Positions 12,676 through 24,810 of a stretch of 64,000 bases of DNA are shown here, one piece after another (the stretch's first letter is position 1; the number at the start of each line of letters is the position of its first letter). Source of the stretch: Neopestalotiopsis rosae (taxonomy: Eukaryota; Ascomycota; Sordariomycetes; Amphisphaeriales; Sporocadaceae). The position numbers and the translations under genes are program-made. The notes beneath the pieces were generated by a model that saw only the letters and a list, made by a program, of their open reading frames with translations, searched no databases and was not told where the DNA came from. The stretch lies in assembly GCA_023078685.1 (NCBI GenBank), contig JALGAS010000005.1, positions 4,526,001 through 4,590,000 on the forward strand, written 5' to 3'.

Positions 12676-14998
12676 ATCAGGGTAGCAAAATTGATGCTGG
12701 CTGATGACTGCTGACTGCTCAGGTGCTATGGTGCGCTGAGCTGACTGCTCAAATGTGCTGTGCTTAATTGCTACTGTACTTTGTGTTGCGCGCACACACA
12801 CGCGCGCTACATCGTCATCTTCAATCATGCGATTTTAAGCTTCCATAGATTGAAGGTTGAAGTTGGAGCCCGCTTCCCCTTTGGGTCAAACGTCCGAACT
12901 GCAAAGATGCCTGCCCGCAGGGCGTTGAAGATTCGCGAAATGGCCGACTGGGAAGCCGAACAAGGACAGGCGACAAGGCCCCAAGCCCCTGGCCCCAGGG
13001 CTTGGGCGGCCCAGCGTCTGGCGTCAGCGTGGTGGTGCTCCTTGAACCGTTGTTACCAAGTGCTACCTTGCCTACCTGCTACCACCACCCTCAGGAGCCA
13101 GGACCCCTGTGCCCTGCGTGTGATCCGCCCGCAAATCGGGGGTCCAAGGGTGGATACATAGTATTGACTGGTTGCCCTGGGTAAATGCTCTTGTCGCTCA
13201 GTGGGGATGCAAGGGTTGAGGAGGGTCACAGTGGAATTTCCCGACGGGAAACCCTGGTAATTCGACATGGGGGACTTTGCATCCTCCTTCTGGGATTTTG
13301 GGGATGGCATGGGATAAGCATAGGATGGGATGGGGGTTGCCAGTCAAGCATGGTACGTACTTTCACACTCTAGGCATATACTTACTCCGGTAACTGTCCA
13401 TTTGATGACCTCGAATGTTTCTTAATCAAACAAGAATAGCCAGGCTGGAACTGCTGAGGGTTTCGTGTAACTGCTCATTCAACTTCCAAGGCATATCAGG
13501 CCGCCCTACGACATGCCGTGCCTTTCGAGTCATCCATGACCACGAGGTGCTGTACATAGTAAAGAGAGGGAGGGCAACACCCACCATTGTTGTAATAGTA
13601 TAATATATTGCCAATCTGTCCGAGACTAGTGGTGTCTTCTGACAGTGGTTTGCTCATATATTGCAACGAAAACTCTATATATACAGTCGGATTCAAAATG
13701 GTCAGCGCGAATTCTTGCTTGCACCATGGGAGACGAGGGTGGTGGTACATTGGCCCTAAAAGTGCCAGTCATTCTTTATTCCCATGTGATGAAGCCGAGC
13801 GAGTGGGCAATGATATTCTAGATTGCCTTCATCAAATGTCGTCAAATGGCCTGGGAGCAGTCCGCACGCCAGGCACTCAGCGCACCAGGTACCTGACCTA
13901 CACGCTGGAAGTGGCATTAGATATCGGCTATAGCATTGTACCTACGTACCTAGGTTACCTGCTACCTACTATTTACATTAAGTTTGCTGCCCTTGTCACC
14001 TCCCCTAGTAATCGGCTCCTGGGATCTGTTATCCACTGACCTGCAACGGTCTTTTGTATGCTAGCAAGCATACGACATCATACCTTTTGTACAAAGCAAG
14101 GTATCTATTCTTTTCCATCTTGTCAATCATCTCCTCCTGCCAAGAAATGACTGCCCTGCAAGCCGAGCGTACTATGTAATGCTCGTCAGCAGCATTCCAG
14201 GTTACTGTCTGGGGATGGGGCTCTGCTTGGCTGCGTAGCCGGGAAAAGCCCTGGAGCTTGGAGTGCACACACACACTGCTGCAGTCAAGTTCGCTGCGAA
14301 GATGGCTGATGGATGGGTACGGGGCCATAAGCAAACAAAACATTTTTATTCCCGTACCCACACACCTCTTGCGAAGGGAACCTCTCCACCATAGCTCCAA
14401 TGGATCCGAGCACTGAGACATTACCTAAGAAGGAATTGGTAATTATCCAGCAAGCTTACGAACTTCCGGGACTGTGTGTACATGGTGTATCCTCTTGCTA
14501 CCGAATTTCCGTATTCCGTAAATATTATACGTTCTGTCTCTCTTACACTTCCCCCGCCAAGTACGGTCCTTCTGAGCTCTCAGGCCCCTCTGAGCCCCCA
14601 AACCTGAGCACTGCTCAAACGGTCCAGTTGCAGCTAGCCAGGTTGTTATACCTGAACTAAAGCCGCAAGCCAAGCCCAACGGAAATACTCTGTCCTGCAA
14701 CGCGAGTCGTGTTGGCCAATGACGACTTGCGTCTTCGCAACTCTCAATTGTGGGGAGATTGTTTAAGCAGCAGCAGCAGAAACAGCATGAAGGCAGCAGG
14801 GTTGTCTATGTGTATTATGACGATATACAGTAAGTAGCAATTTTACAGGGTCTTGTAATGTTGAAAGACAAAGAGTGGACCTTGGAGCTCTCTCTCTCTC
14901 TCTGAAGTCTTCTGTACGGGGTGAGTGGTTGCTTGTCCCGCTTGTCTCTTATCGGGTTCAAATGCCGACGCCGGGCTTTGCTTTGCTTGTCGATTGCC

Positions 14999-15876
14999 TC
15001 AGGGCTTGACCTGCTTGACCTTCTTCTTGCCAATGTTATAGCCCCAGGATCGCAAGACCTTGACAACCTTGGGCAATATCGCCGCGGTTAGGGGCACCCG
15101 GATGAAAATGAAACTCTTGTGTATAGCGTATGCCAACGCTAGTTGCGTTCCCAAACCTGCGCGCATTCCAGATAAGCTTCATAAAGACATAATACTTGCA
15201 GTGATGATCTAGCTGCACAGAGGTGGTAAGACTTACTGGCTTCCGCTCGATTCCGAGCTTGTGCCTCCTCTACGCCCCAGCCCGCCATCTCGGCATGCTC
15301 GCTGATATTGTTGTTGCCAAAGGTCTCCTGCTCGTTCTCCTTGAGAGCACTGCGATATGCGACCCACCTCTCCTGCACCGATTGGGGTATTATCTTCTTG
15401 ACATTCGAGACGATCCAGTGCTCAATCTCTCCTATCCGGTCTGTTCCCACGATGCGCACCAACAAGAAGCAAAAGGGAAAGTCGAGAACACTGAGGGCGA
15501 GATAGACTCCCACAGCTGTCCATCCGTACTCGCGGGAAAGTTTCTTCAGTCTCGCAGACAGTCCCTGTGGCTCTGCTGCCTTGGTACTCGATTCCTTTGT
15601 TGCGTTCTCGGCGTTTCGCAGGCGAGATGTGTTGTGAAAATTGCGCTTCGAGCTGCGCAGTGGACTGGCTCGTGTCTTTGGGATATTCCTTGCAATCTGA
15701 GGACGCATCGATGATGCTATTTGTCTCGACCCTGCTGTCCTGACCAGATTTTGCGTTTGCGTCGATAGATTTCGTGCCCAGATTGTCCTCGCTGCCGGCT
15801 GTGCGTTCTGCCACCACATGGCGTTGCCGGTTCGCCCAAAGAGGGCTACATAGTCCCTCACCGAAGTTCTCAACAT
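14999..15876 (-). CDS. DUF1279 / FAM210-like mitochondrial membrane protein
   Basis: Two exons (15876-15237 and 15156-14999) joined across an 80-nt GTAAGT...CAG intron encode 265 residues. The first ~75 residues are rich in Arg, Ser, Ala and Gln with almost no acidic residues, as in a mitochondrial presequence. The DUF1279 region begins at about residue 105 with LKKLSREYGWTAVGVYLALS, a first hydrophobic segment. After a charged linker, exon 2 supplies the second hydrophobic segment (LALAYAIHKS...LTAAILPKVV) and the family's basic C-terminal end with GKKKVKQVKP. Family members are small organelle membrane proteins; FAM210 proteins in animals affect mitochondrial translation, but the fungal role is not established. 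The ORF that runs past the splice donor is an artefact. Exon 2 restores the conserved end in frame, which supports the model. Confidence 0.85.
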
Positions 15877-18800
15877 GTTTGGCGGGACAGCTTGAATTCA
15901 AAAGATACTCAAGAGATGCGCAACGCGTCGAGATTCGCAAAGGAGCGCCCGTAAGCTGCAAGCCGGCTGATCCGCAGGTTTTTCCCTCTGTCTCCCTGCC
16001 GCAAATATTGCCTGAGGCTCGGTTTCAGAGCTGATGACTGGTTCAAAGGCTGTGCCGCAATAATCCTTATCGTCGTTCTGCTGCTATAGATCTGTTCGGG
16101 GTCAGATCGCACACTCGGTCGTCGGTCGTCGGTGTCGCTATCAAATGCGATGTCCGGAGTCGGGGGCTGATTTCTGGCAGCTTCTCCTGGCTGCCTCTGC
16201 TAACCCGAAGCTTTGCACGCGGGCAAATTTTAGAAGCTATGGTGGAGATGCACGGTGATGCAACTCCTCCGTCCCGACTCGCACTTATCCCGATTCGTCC
16301 TCCACAGGAAATGGACCCTGGATTTTTGGGAACTGCCTGCGACCGTATGTAAGGTAATGTGCATACGCAATATGCCTGTCAAAAACACCACCTGCTAGGC
16401 TGCCTTTTCATACATATCTACCACGTACATGCGACTATCCGATTGTTACCTCAAGCACGTGGCATAGCAATCAATGGGCACATGTGCGCGATACTAGGAC
16501 TACATGCAACAATACTCACGCTCTGAGGTCAAGACTGTAAACTTCAGCCATCATGACTACCCAGGTGGGCCAGGTAGGTAGTATAGGATAGGACTTGGCC
16601 ATCATGTCACCCAACGCAGTCGGCCGGGTAAGGTACGATAGGTAAGCGTGGAAATACTCGATTGACAGTCCTCTTGCCTACAATAGCCGCTGTGTCTCGC
16701 TAAAGTCTCTCATGGCAAAGGAAGGCCGCAGCTGTTGACGGGAACACAAACATCTATCACCAGCTGCGCCCACACTGGCGATTGTCCATCCTATGCTAAG
16801 TTAACGGCTTCTGAAAGTCGCATCATTGCAGGGCGCGCCTCAATATCGCCTACATCATCTATACAAGCAATTTCTATTAGGCTGCTTCCATACATCATTC
16901 GTTCATCGCCCTTTTGGCACATTGGGAAAGTCTATACAATATAGTAGAGCATATAGCTCAGTGGTTGCCTTCATAGTAACGTTTACAGACCAACACCAAC
17001 GCTGAACTGATTCATGGTCTCAAAGATCGGCGAGCAAACCTTCATGATCTCGGCTTCTGCATCGGCAGATATATGTACTCATAGCCCTTTCGAGTATAAA
17101 CTGCAAGCGTTTCCCAACCGACGCAACGTTATAGGCTCATGTCTAGGCTATTGGCGCACCATGTTTCGGGGTTTCCTCGTTGGTTCAACTCTCTTTTGGA
17201 CAACAAGTCGCTGATACCCAGCAGAAATGCATGCTCTCAACTCTGAGATGTAGCACCTACGGGAGCCCAGCCAAACTCTGAGATTCTTTGAGTTCGACGG
17301 GAGATGCTGTGTCAATCGTCACAATTCGTTTGCTGATCTCCGTGCAAGGATCCGAGAGGCTCCCGTCCTTTCATGGGCCTACACAACATGACCAGTCAAC
17401 AGACACGTTCAACAACAACGTCCGGCGTCGTCCGACCTGAATCCGTCCTCCTCATTCCCCTCCCACGCCAGATATTCAGCTGGGGAACAGATAAGACGTG
17501 TGTTGGCAATGCTCGGAGCTAGGCCTAAGGATCGGCTTGCCTTTTTGGGGATTTCTAAAAACCGATCCGGATGTCGGTCTTCTCGGAGCCAGCGAGTCCA
17601 GTGGCGGTGTGCAAATACACATACAAAACCAAGGATATCCGAGCATGCCGGGTACCCGAGCAGAGTTTGGTGGCTCTGACGACAGCAAACCTTATTTTGA
17701 CGTTTCAGCCCGTCGTGCCTACTAATAGCAAAATCACAGACTGGCTGAATCCCAGTAGCCAGGTCTGAGGGGCTCTTCGCTCTGGTAGGTTCCCCAGTCC
17801 AAAGGGACACCAACCTGTGCGGTAAGCGGACTATCTTCAGCCCCAAGGACCATGGAGCGCGCGAGCACTCAGTCCGGTTATACATTCTAACGCAAGGCTG
17901 GAGTCTTTGAAAGAGATTATTGTCCATTCTCCCCTCCAGCGAGTTCCTAGCATATGCATTTGGCCGTCATGCTTGAGAGTCACAATCTTAATACGAACTG
18001 AAAGCAATGACCCTCTTCGTGGAGCACGCCACGATTCATTTCGCATGCTCGAGTCAGCTATTCCAGTCGCGTGATAGCCTTGTAAGGCTTCGTCTTTCGT
18101 ACGTAATCGAATGACCCATGAGATTGAGAAGCCCTTTACAGTAAGTCACCAACAATTCATATGGTGTTCTGACATTGTTCCATGCTGGCGTCTGTTTCAC
18201 TACTCGAGGAAGATTTCCGGAGAGCGGAATGGGTGGAAAGTACGACTTGACGTATCGCCTATGACATAACTCATAGTGAGATGATCCATGTTTGGTCTCA
18301 ACGTCTGTCGTTAGAAGCGCTCTTCTAAAGACAAAAAAGTCAGATCGCCACCCAGAAGACTTCGCTACGAAGCATGCCATTGGGTGCAGTACACGTGTCT
18401 ACGACCATCCATTACTTCTTAACAAACACTAAATTGAATACTAGGTGGAGTAAGTATTGAATAGATTTCAAATTCTGCTTGAAATTCTAGAAGGCCGCTA
18501 GAACCCCGCTGCCATGAGGCATACTTCTACTAGCAACGGCACATGACAAGGCCTAGTATCAGCGGCCGAACCAGGATATCGGTGCAGGTTCGAGTCAGTT
18601 GCCTCTGACGAAAGCCTGTCGCTCATCAAATTGGGTTTAAACTGTTTGTACTGGTCATCATACTCATGATGGATCGCCCCTGAAAAGATCTCCATAGGTA
18701 GGTCACGGTCTTCATTTAGTTTTAGTGACCCCTTCCTGCCTCCCAGACCACAACGCGCGTGTCGAGGCCCATTCCGTCCCAACGCCTGCAAGCCTGGTCT

Positions 18801-21800
18801 GTTGTTAGCGACGATCACACCTGCATGACAAGTTTCCAGGGCTGATCATCTAAACGGCTATACGGCACGACATCGTGTGTTGAGATAGTATTGTTTCGAG
18901 CCTTGACTTGCTCAGACCCTCTTCCTTCTTCCACGGACCTTCTACTCCCCTCGCAACCCGCACCAGCACCAACACCAAGCACGGGTACGCAGCTCGATCC
19001 ATTGGACCGGGATCAGGAGTCAGCAAAGCTGATTATCTCGGAGGGAGATAGCAAAGGTGATCGTCCCTTAAGCTAGCTGCCCTATGCCGGAAGCGATCTC
19101 GGTTGATTCGAATCTAGCCTCGCCCTACTGCCTTATGGCTGATGGCTGGCCTCCACGGAGATCCCTATTCTCTACACCGGCCTGGTTTTTGGGATATTGA
19201 GGGGTTGGGTTATTAAACAGGAGCTTTTGGGTTGTTGCAGTAGGTTGTGTAGGCGCAGGACGATGAGTTGTTACATCTCGGACGATGCAATGCCGTCACC
19301 GGGTCCGGCTTTTGGTAGACCTGGTCCTCCTTTCATTCTTTACACGATGACAGAAGTAGCGGGAAGCCCATTCGCCCGGAGCATTTCACCATTGGGTGGA
19401 CGATCAAGATCTCACGCCTTCGACTTTCGTCATGGTCACCATAGCTCAAAGCACAGTACCGTGTCAGTCGCCAGCGGGGAAAGAAGTCTTGTTCATGTAT
19501 ACCTGCCGTCTCTGGATGGGCATGCATAGTCACAATGCAGATGGACCCTTTTGGATCTATCTCTACCCTTGTCGAGTACACGGTACTTGGGCGTCTGGAG
19601 TGTGACAAGGACAGATCTAGAGCATTAGGGACATGCTCACATGATGATGGATAATTGTATACCCCTTTGCTAACCGAAAGGTTCTAGATCGAGATGATGT
19701 TCCAGACCTCCAGGCAAGTTTGGATACATTCTAACACAGAGTGATGCAATCTTTTATCCGGCAGGATTGCTTCGAGATTCGAGTATCTGGTGAGGGTTCG
19801 CCAGGACCTGTCCTCACTCAATGGCTGTCTGTTGATGCTTAAGCTAGAACTTTCGTCCTTGAGCATGGACCCCGGGTTGTTGCCAGCCAAGACAAGGCTG
19901 TACTATCGTTAACATGAATTGAATCATTGTTGGTGTATTTGTATGGATAGCTAATCAAGACCAACAAGTACAGCTGCTTGCTTTTGACAATATTTTTCTT
20001 AATCATAAAATAGAAGTTCTTGAACATGAAGCGCTATGGATTTCATCATAATGGAAGTAGTCTGAGCATTCGAACAGAGGACGTCAGTTTCGCAGCTTGT
20101 GATACAACCAAACCGCAATTAGATTATAATATCCGAACCAAGTGATCTTCTTGTATTGGGCTTCAACTTGAGTCTTGATCACCCCTGTCTATGATACAGG
20201 TGAGGCTCCAGCGACTCTTCAAGCGCGGATGGGGTTCGTGTTCCTCCAATTACTTGACATTCGTTTTGTCCACGGCTACGTATCTATGTCTCCCAATAAG
20301 GCACCAAGCAGGAAGTGATATGATGATAGGTTGACATGATGCTCGATTTCATTTGGAGTTTTCGCGACGTGTGAAGTTACGGATGTTTTTACTTTGGCAT
20401 GGGTCTGCTCGGAGCGATCAAGGAAGTCTGCTGTGACTCAATAACTCACCTAGTTTCAGTACTCTTTGAGTATTTCCCAAGAAAGCAAAATTGATCAATC
20501 AGAAGATACGGGTCATTTATGTCTGAGCCATGATTACTTGCATAGAAGACTCGTACCAGGCTGAAAGTCGAATAACCTGGTGCCCTCACAAGATGATGTT
20601 CATAAGACGCAGAAGCGCGAACAATTTTCACAGTCTGTCAAGGAACGATTGATTTGCTATTCCTTGCTCCAGATCATATTCAGACAGGGTAAATCTTGGT
20701 AGATCTGCACAAACAGAGTGAAAGTATTGCCGACGCAGCACATAAGAAAGGCTTTTCGCTACCACTTTCTTTGTAGCTCTTGAGTCAAGACAAGGTTCTC
20801 CGCATAGTTCTTGTCCGTTACTCCTCAGGGGCTCGTTGCTGAAGTAGAAAGTTCAGGCAGTCAGGTGGCAGAAAATATCACAACCAGAGCTAAATGGCTT
20901 CCAGGTTCGAATATGATCCCGGGGCTACCAGTCTTAACTTCCTTATAATAAGTTGAGAACTTGCAATGCTCTATTTTCTTTCGTCCAATTACTTGTGTGC
21001 GGCTTTGGTGGAAACAAATCTTCACATCGGGACGAACTCCTGGAAGTCGGGCGAATGTTCTCTAAAACCATTGATGCCATGGGAAATGAATACCATATTA
21101 GAACAAAAGAGGCACGTGCTGTTTCGTGACAAGTTTTGTTAATCCATAGTTGCAAGTGACTTGGGACGACAATGGCAATTTGAGGAAACCAACCACAAGA
21201 AAGAATCAGCATCTGTCTAGAAGGGAACGAGGAATAATAGTGGCCTGCAATCGTATGCATACCTGCCTTAGGTATCTAGACAGCACGCCGCACGTTGTTG
21301 GATATTATACCAGTGGATCTCACCAGTCGATTGTTCACGAATTTGACTTGATTATTCCATTATTTATCGGATTGATTATTCCATCCAAGCCGCCATCTGC
21401 CAACTCTGCGCCGCTGGGCGGTGAGGGCGTCGCAGCTGTCGCCGGCGTTTGTCCACCACCCTGCGAAATATTTTCTATAAATTCAGCTATCGAGAACCCA
21501 TTTTCACCTCCCACACACATTTCTTTTTGTTCTTCACATCCATTCTTTCCTTTCAACCCTCATCGGCGACAAGCACTTTGCCTTGCACCTACACCCTGAC
21601 CACCATTACTTAACCTAACACATTATACCACTGTCCAAAGCACACATCAGGTCATGAGATTTTCTTTTCTTGACAAACATCAAGAAGAAAGCTCTTCTGA
21701 TTTTATCCACAAGCTGCCTCTCGCGGTGCACGTCGAGCTTGAGGATCAGTCGTCTGATCACATCATCCCATTTGTTTCGTCCAATGGTTGGGTTCATCGC

Positions 21801-22203
21801 GCCACCACTGGATTTCAACACGAGTCTCTGCACAAATTCAACCATTGGAGGTCGTGTGATGGCTGGCTCAATCCCTTAACCTGCGCCGACTAATCAAGAT
21901 TGAAGCCACTCAGACTCGTTCAACAACGTGAAATTGTCTTTGCGGCCGGCGATGTTCAATCGAACCTCTTTGCTTTGGTAAGTTCACAAATCATACGTCA
22001 CAGCTTCCTCCCCTGTTTATCTCTGTTCGAGTACTTCCAGCCTGGAGAGAAACAGGCTCGGCGGCGCAACCGTTAATGTCTTGACATGATACTGATCCGA
22101 TGCAGCTGCCACGTCCAATCTTTCGTCTGACGACGATCAGAGGGCCTTCCAACAAACGAAATCGTCCGATTACCGGCAGACACAGATCGAAAAGCATCCT
22201 TGG
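15877..22203. other. 6.3-kb stretch without intact genes
   Basis: No ORF above about 170 codons and no recognisable domain was found on either strand. Base composition is mixed and simple repeats are few, unlike the left flank. The first ~250 bases are the promoter of the minus-strand DUF1279 gene. The rest may be old, degraded sequence, since it runs into clear pseudogenes at 22.4-25.8 kb, but I cannot identify its source. Confidence 0.5.
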
Positions 22204-22387
22204 GTGAGCAACGGCTCCCCCCCTACAAATCACGATCCCTCCTTTTCCGTTCCTGGTGCTGCATCCTCTCAGAACGTACTTGCTGCGGAGCGGGCTGCCA
22301 ATGAAGACACCACCACCGAAATGCCCACAAACCCATGTGGAAGGGTTGCAAATTGGTCAGCCGTGAAAGCTGTTGCGTACAACGAAA

Positions 22388-23858
22388 ATGGCCAACAAGC
22401 GTGAGCGCCGCCAGTCAACAGGCTCCGAGCCTGAGAAGAAGCGTCAGTCGTTGCTCGAGTGCTCTCTGAGCCTCCTTTGCCAGCCCCGCCGGCCTCAAAA
22501 GGCTTGATTGTCTGGAAAGATGATCGCCCCCACAGCCGCTAACAGCTCTTCTGCTGTTGCTCCAGCTTTCAACCCCCGAGACTTCCAGGCCTTCCTGGAT
22601 TTGTCCCAGGGACAGTTGATACAGCTTACGGCCGCTGAACGCAGCGCCCCCGCCGACCTCAAAAGGCTTGATTGTCTGAAAAGATGATCGCCCCGACTCC
22701 ACAAACGACATTTGTCCACGATGCCTGATTCGTGACGTCCTTATGAGACTGATGAATACGGTTTCATGAAACTCGACTTTGTTGGCGATCCAATCCTTGG
22801 ATCTCAGGTTAGAGATGTAAGTATACCTAGAGTGAGAGGGTTATCTTGAACACAGTTGTAGCTAACGAAAATGTGGTAAAGTCACCAACGACAAAACCTT
22901 CGCTCGCTATGAGGTACAAGTGAAATAGATTGTCTCATGAAAGGGCGAGCCAAAGGCTCCCCCCACGCCATACTATGCATCCAAGTTCAGCTACCGCACC
23001 CGCGCCATCACCGGTGATGACAACGACCCGTTCATCGCCGCCGAGTCGTACATCAACCGTTCCCGCCCCGACGGCTCCGCTGCTTCTACTTCTTCCTCTT
23101 CTGCTGCCCGTATCAACGACGTTCCCTTGACCGAGCAGCAGCAGCACTACGATCACGGCGCACGCACCATTAGCAACAGCAGCCACCACCATCGCGGACT
23201 CCTCGCGGCCAAGCTCGAGAATCTGAAGATTGAAGAGGATGATGAAGATGACAACGATGACGACCCTTTTACCACTACCACCACCGCCGAGCTCGAGGGC
23301 TCTCTCCAGGGTTGAACTCAAGGGCTCCCCCGAGGGTTGAGCTATGAGCTCCCCCCAAGTCTAACAAGATTTGCACATCCAATGAGGATAAGGAGAGGAA
23401 GGCCAATGAAGAGAAGCACCCGGGATGGTTATGTGCTCTCAACCACGGGCATCCCGGGTCTCTTCCTGTCGACTACCAGCCGTCCCCGAGTAATCGACAG
23501 CACCGAAGAAGCCAGGCTGGGCCAACTTTAACGCCTACCACAAGCACTTGGAGCAGCACCTGAAGAGCCAGCCCGACCTCGACTGCCCCAGCCAACTGCA
23601 GACGAAGACTGAATTCAAGCGCGAGGCTCAGCAGAAGGCAGAGGATGCTGTGACCGATTTTGCAAACCGCAACTGGGCTACTACTTTCGGCGCGAGGGTG
23701 GCGCTGGCCCGGGTCTCTCTGGGTTTCTTGATGAACACAGAGACTCAATCGAGGCCTACTCGAAGAACAATGCTGCTGTCAACAACAACAACAACTCTGC
23801 CCCCGATAGCGCAGCTGAGCAGAGCAGCACCAACATCAGCGAGCAGCATGGTACCTGA
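22388..23858 (+). pseudogene. Decayed gene of unknown fungal family
   Basis: Several good protein-coding blocks share the plus strand but not one open frame. The likely start is the ATG at 22388, giving a basic, Ser/Glu-rich N-terminus (MANKRERRQ). Later blocks read KDDRPDSTNDICPRC, a Tyr/Asp-rich stretch to about 22815, a GT...AG intron, PPTPYYASKFSYRTR at ~22.96 kb, an acidic EEDDEDDNDDD run at ~23.24 kb, WANFNAYHKHLEQHLK at ~23.53 kb, and an Asn-rich tail ending at TGA 23856-23858. The frame is broken by TGA 22677-22679, TAG 22926-22928, TGA 22938-22940, a stop after the acidic run, and a frameshift near 23675 in the NW/YYFRRE segment. I do not recognise the family. Regular codon-level coherence between the breaks shows it was once a gene. 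Confidence 0.6.
22484..22694 (+). repeat. 47-bp direct repeat inside the decayed gene
   Basis: Bases 22484-22530 recur at 22648-22694 (offset 164) with two differences in 47. Both differences are G in the first copy and A in the second. One changes a Trp codon (22513-22515) to a TGA stop (22677-22679). This points to an internal duplication followed by one-directional transitions. Confidence 0.85.
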
Positions 23859-24087
23859 ATTCCTCTGACAGAGACAATAAGGAGAAGTGTCACGTACCCG
23901 GTAGACTTGGCTGGTGGGCTGCACCCAATGGGCATGCATTCGTATTGAATTGTAAGCTGGGGAACAAAAGGATGAACCAGTCCCCAGCTGCAGAAGTGAT
24001 TTCTATCTACGTACGGCCAGATGAACGGTCGGCCCGGTGATGACCAGTATCAAAACCATGGTCTACCATGACCAGAAGAGCAACGAC

Positions 24088-24165
24088 GAGAAGAAGCCAG
24101 ACTGGGCTACGGGTTGGGCTAACTTTAATGCTTGCCACAAGCACGTGGAGTAGCACCTGAAGAAC
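24088..24165 (+). pseudogene. Second fragment of the decayed gene's 3' part
   Basis: This segment matches 23505-23570 in the decayed gene over the KKP-W-ANFN-HKH-E-HLK coding block. It has a 12-base insertion that repeats the TGGGC-containing motif, base changes, and a CAG-to-TAG nonsense codon at 24151-24153. It is a partial, degenerate duplicate with no continuing ORF on either side. Confidence 0.65.
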
Positions 24166-24810
24166 GAGAGAGACTTAGGCTCATTATTTACAGCGCCATT
24201 CATGCGATGAGGCCAGACATTAATGCAGCCTGCTCGATGCACAGCCCGCATACCAGGGCATGAAGCACGTTGGGAAAGCTAATAATTATGCTCAACTAAG
24301 ATAGTTGCATATTTTACAATAACCTTTTAACAAATGCAGCTTTTACAGGTTGTTGGGTGGTGATATGAGTAACAACAAGTGGGGAATTGGTAACATCATT
24401 AGCAGGAACTTCTTGGTACAATGGCAACACAATCTTTCAAGGTGTTGGTTTGGAATGAAAAAGAGTAAACTATTATGATTATTCTCGCTGAAACAATGTC
24501 TTTTAGCTTATGCAGCCCCCGGCAAATCATAGGCAGCTTCTTCATTTAACCGCATGTGCTTCCCTTTTCGTTTTTTTATTGCAGCTTCTCGCTAATTAGA
24601 TATGGATCGGTGAAATGGGTTTCAATAATGTTGCAATTTCCATAGGTAGCTAAGATTTAACTGGAATTTGGACAGCCAGGCTTTGTCAGGCAGCGAATTA
24701 ATGCTATGCATCTGCATACAAGAAGATAAATACCTAGTCTCACAAATCTTACACAAAATGCGTGCTTTTCCTCTGGCCCCTAATGAGCAAGAGACATCCT
24801 GTACCCGACA
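24166..24810. other. AT-rich gap without features
   Basis: AT-rich sequence lies between the duplicate fragment and the modin-like pseudogene. No coding, RNA or repeat structure was seen. Upstream exons of the modin-like gene could lie here but were not found. Confidence 0.4.

Larger units (their letters stand above)
6824..14998. other. 8-kb non-coding stretch upstream of the small minus-strand gene
   Basis: No recognisable gene was found on either strand. Many overlapping ORFs of 60-180 codons exist, but they are CT-rich, run through homopolymers and share no domain or splice logic. Since it lies 5' of the minus-strand gene at 6374-6823 and 3' of the DUF1279 gene, it is best read as an exceptionally long promoter/leader region or the site of unannotated non-coding transcription. 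It contains poly-C, poly-A and hexanucleotide repeats, listed separately. Confidence 0.55.

Noticed and set aside
16949..16965. TAGCTCAGTGG resembling a tRNA A box
   Set aside because: No GGTTCRANNCC B box or acceptor stem within the next 90 bases.
17409..17927. 172-codon minus-strand ORF
   Set aside because: Arg/Cys-rich composition without any motif; no neighbouring exons.
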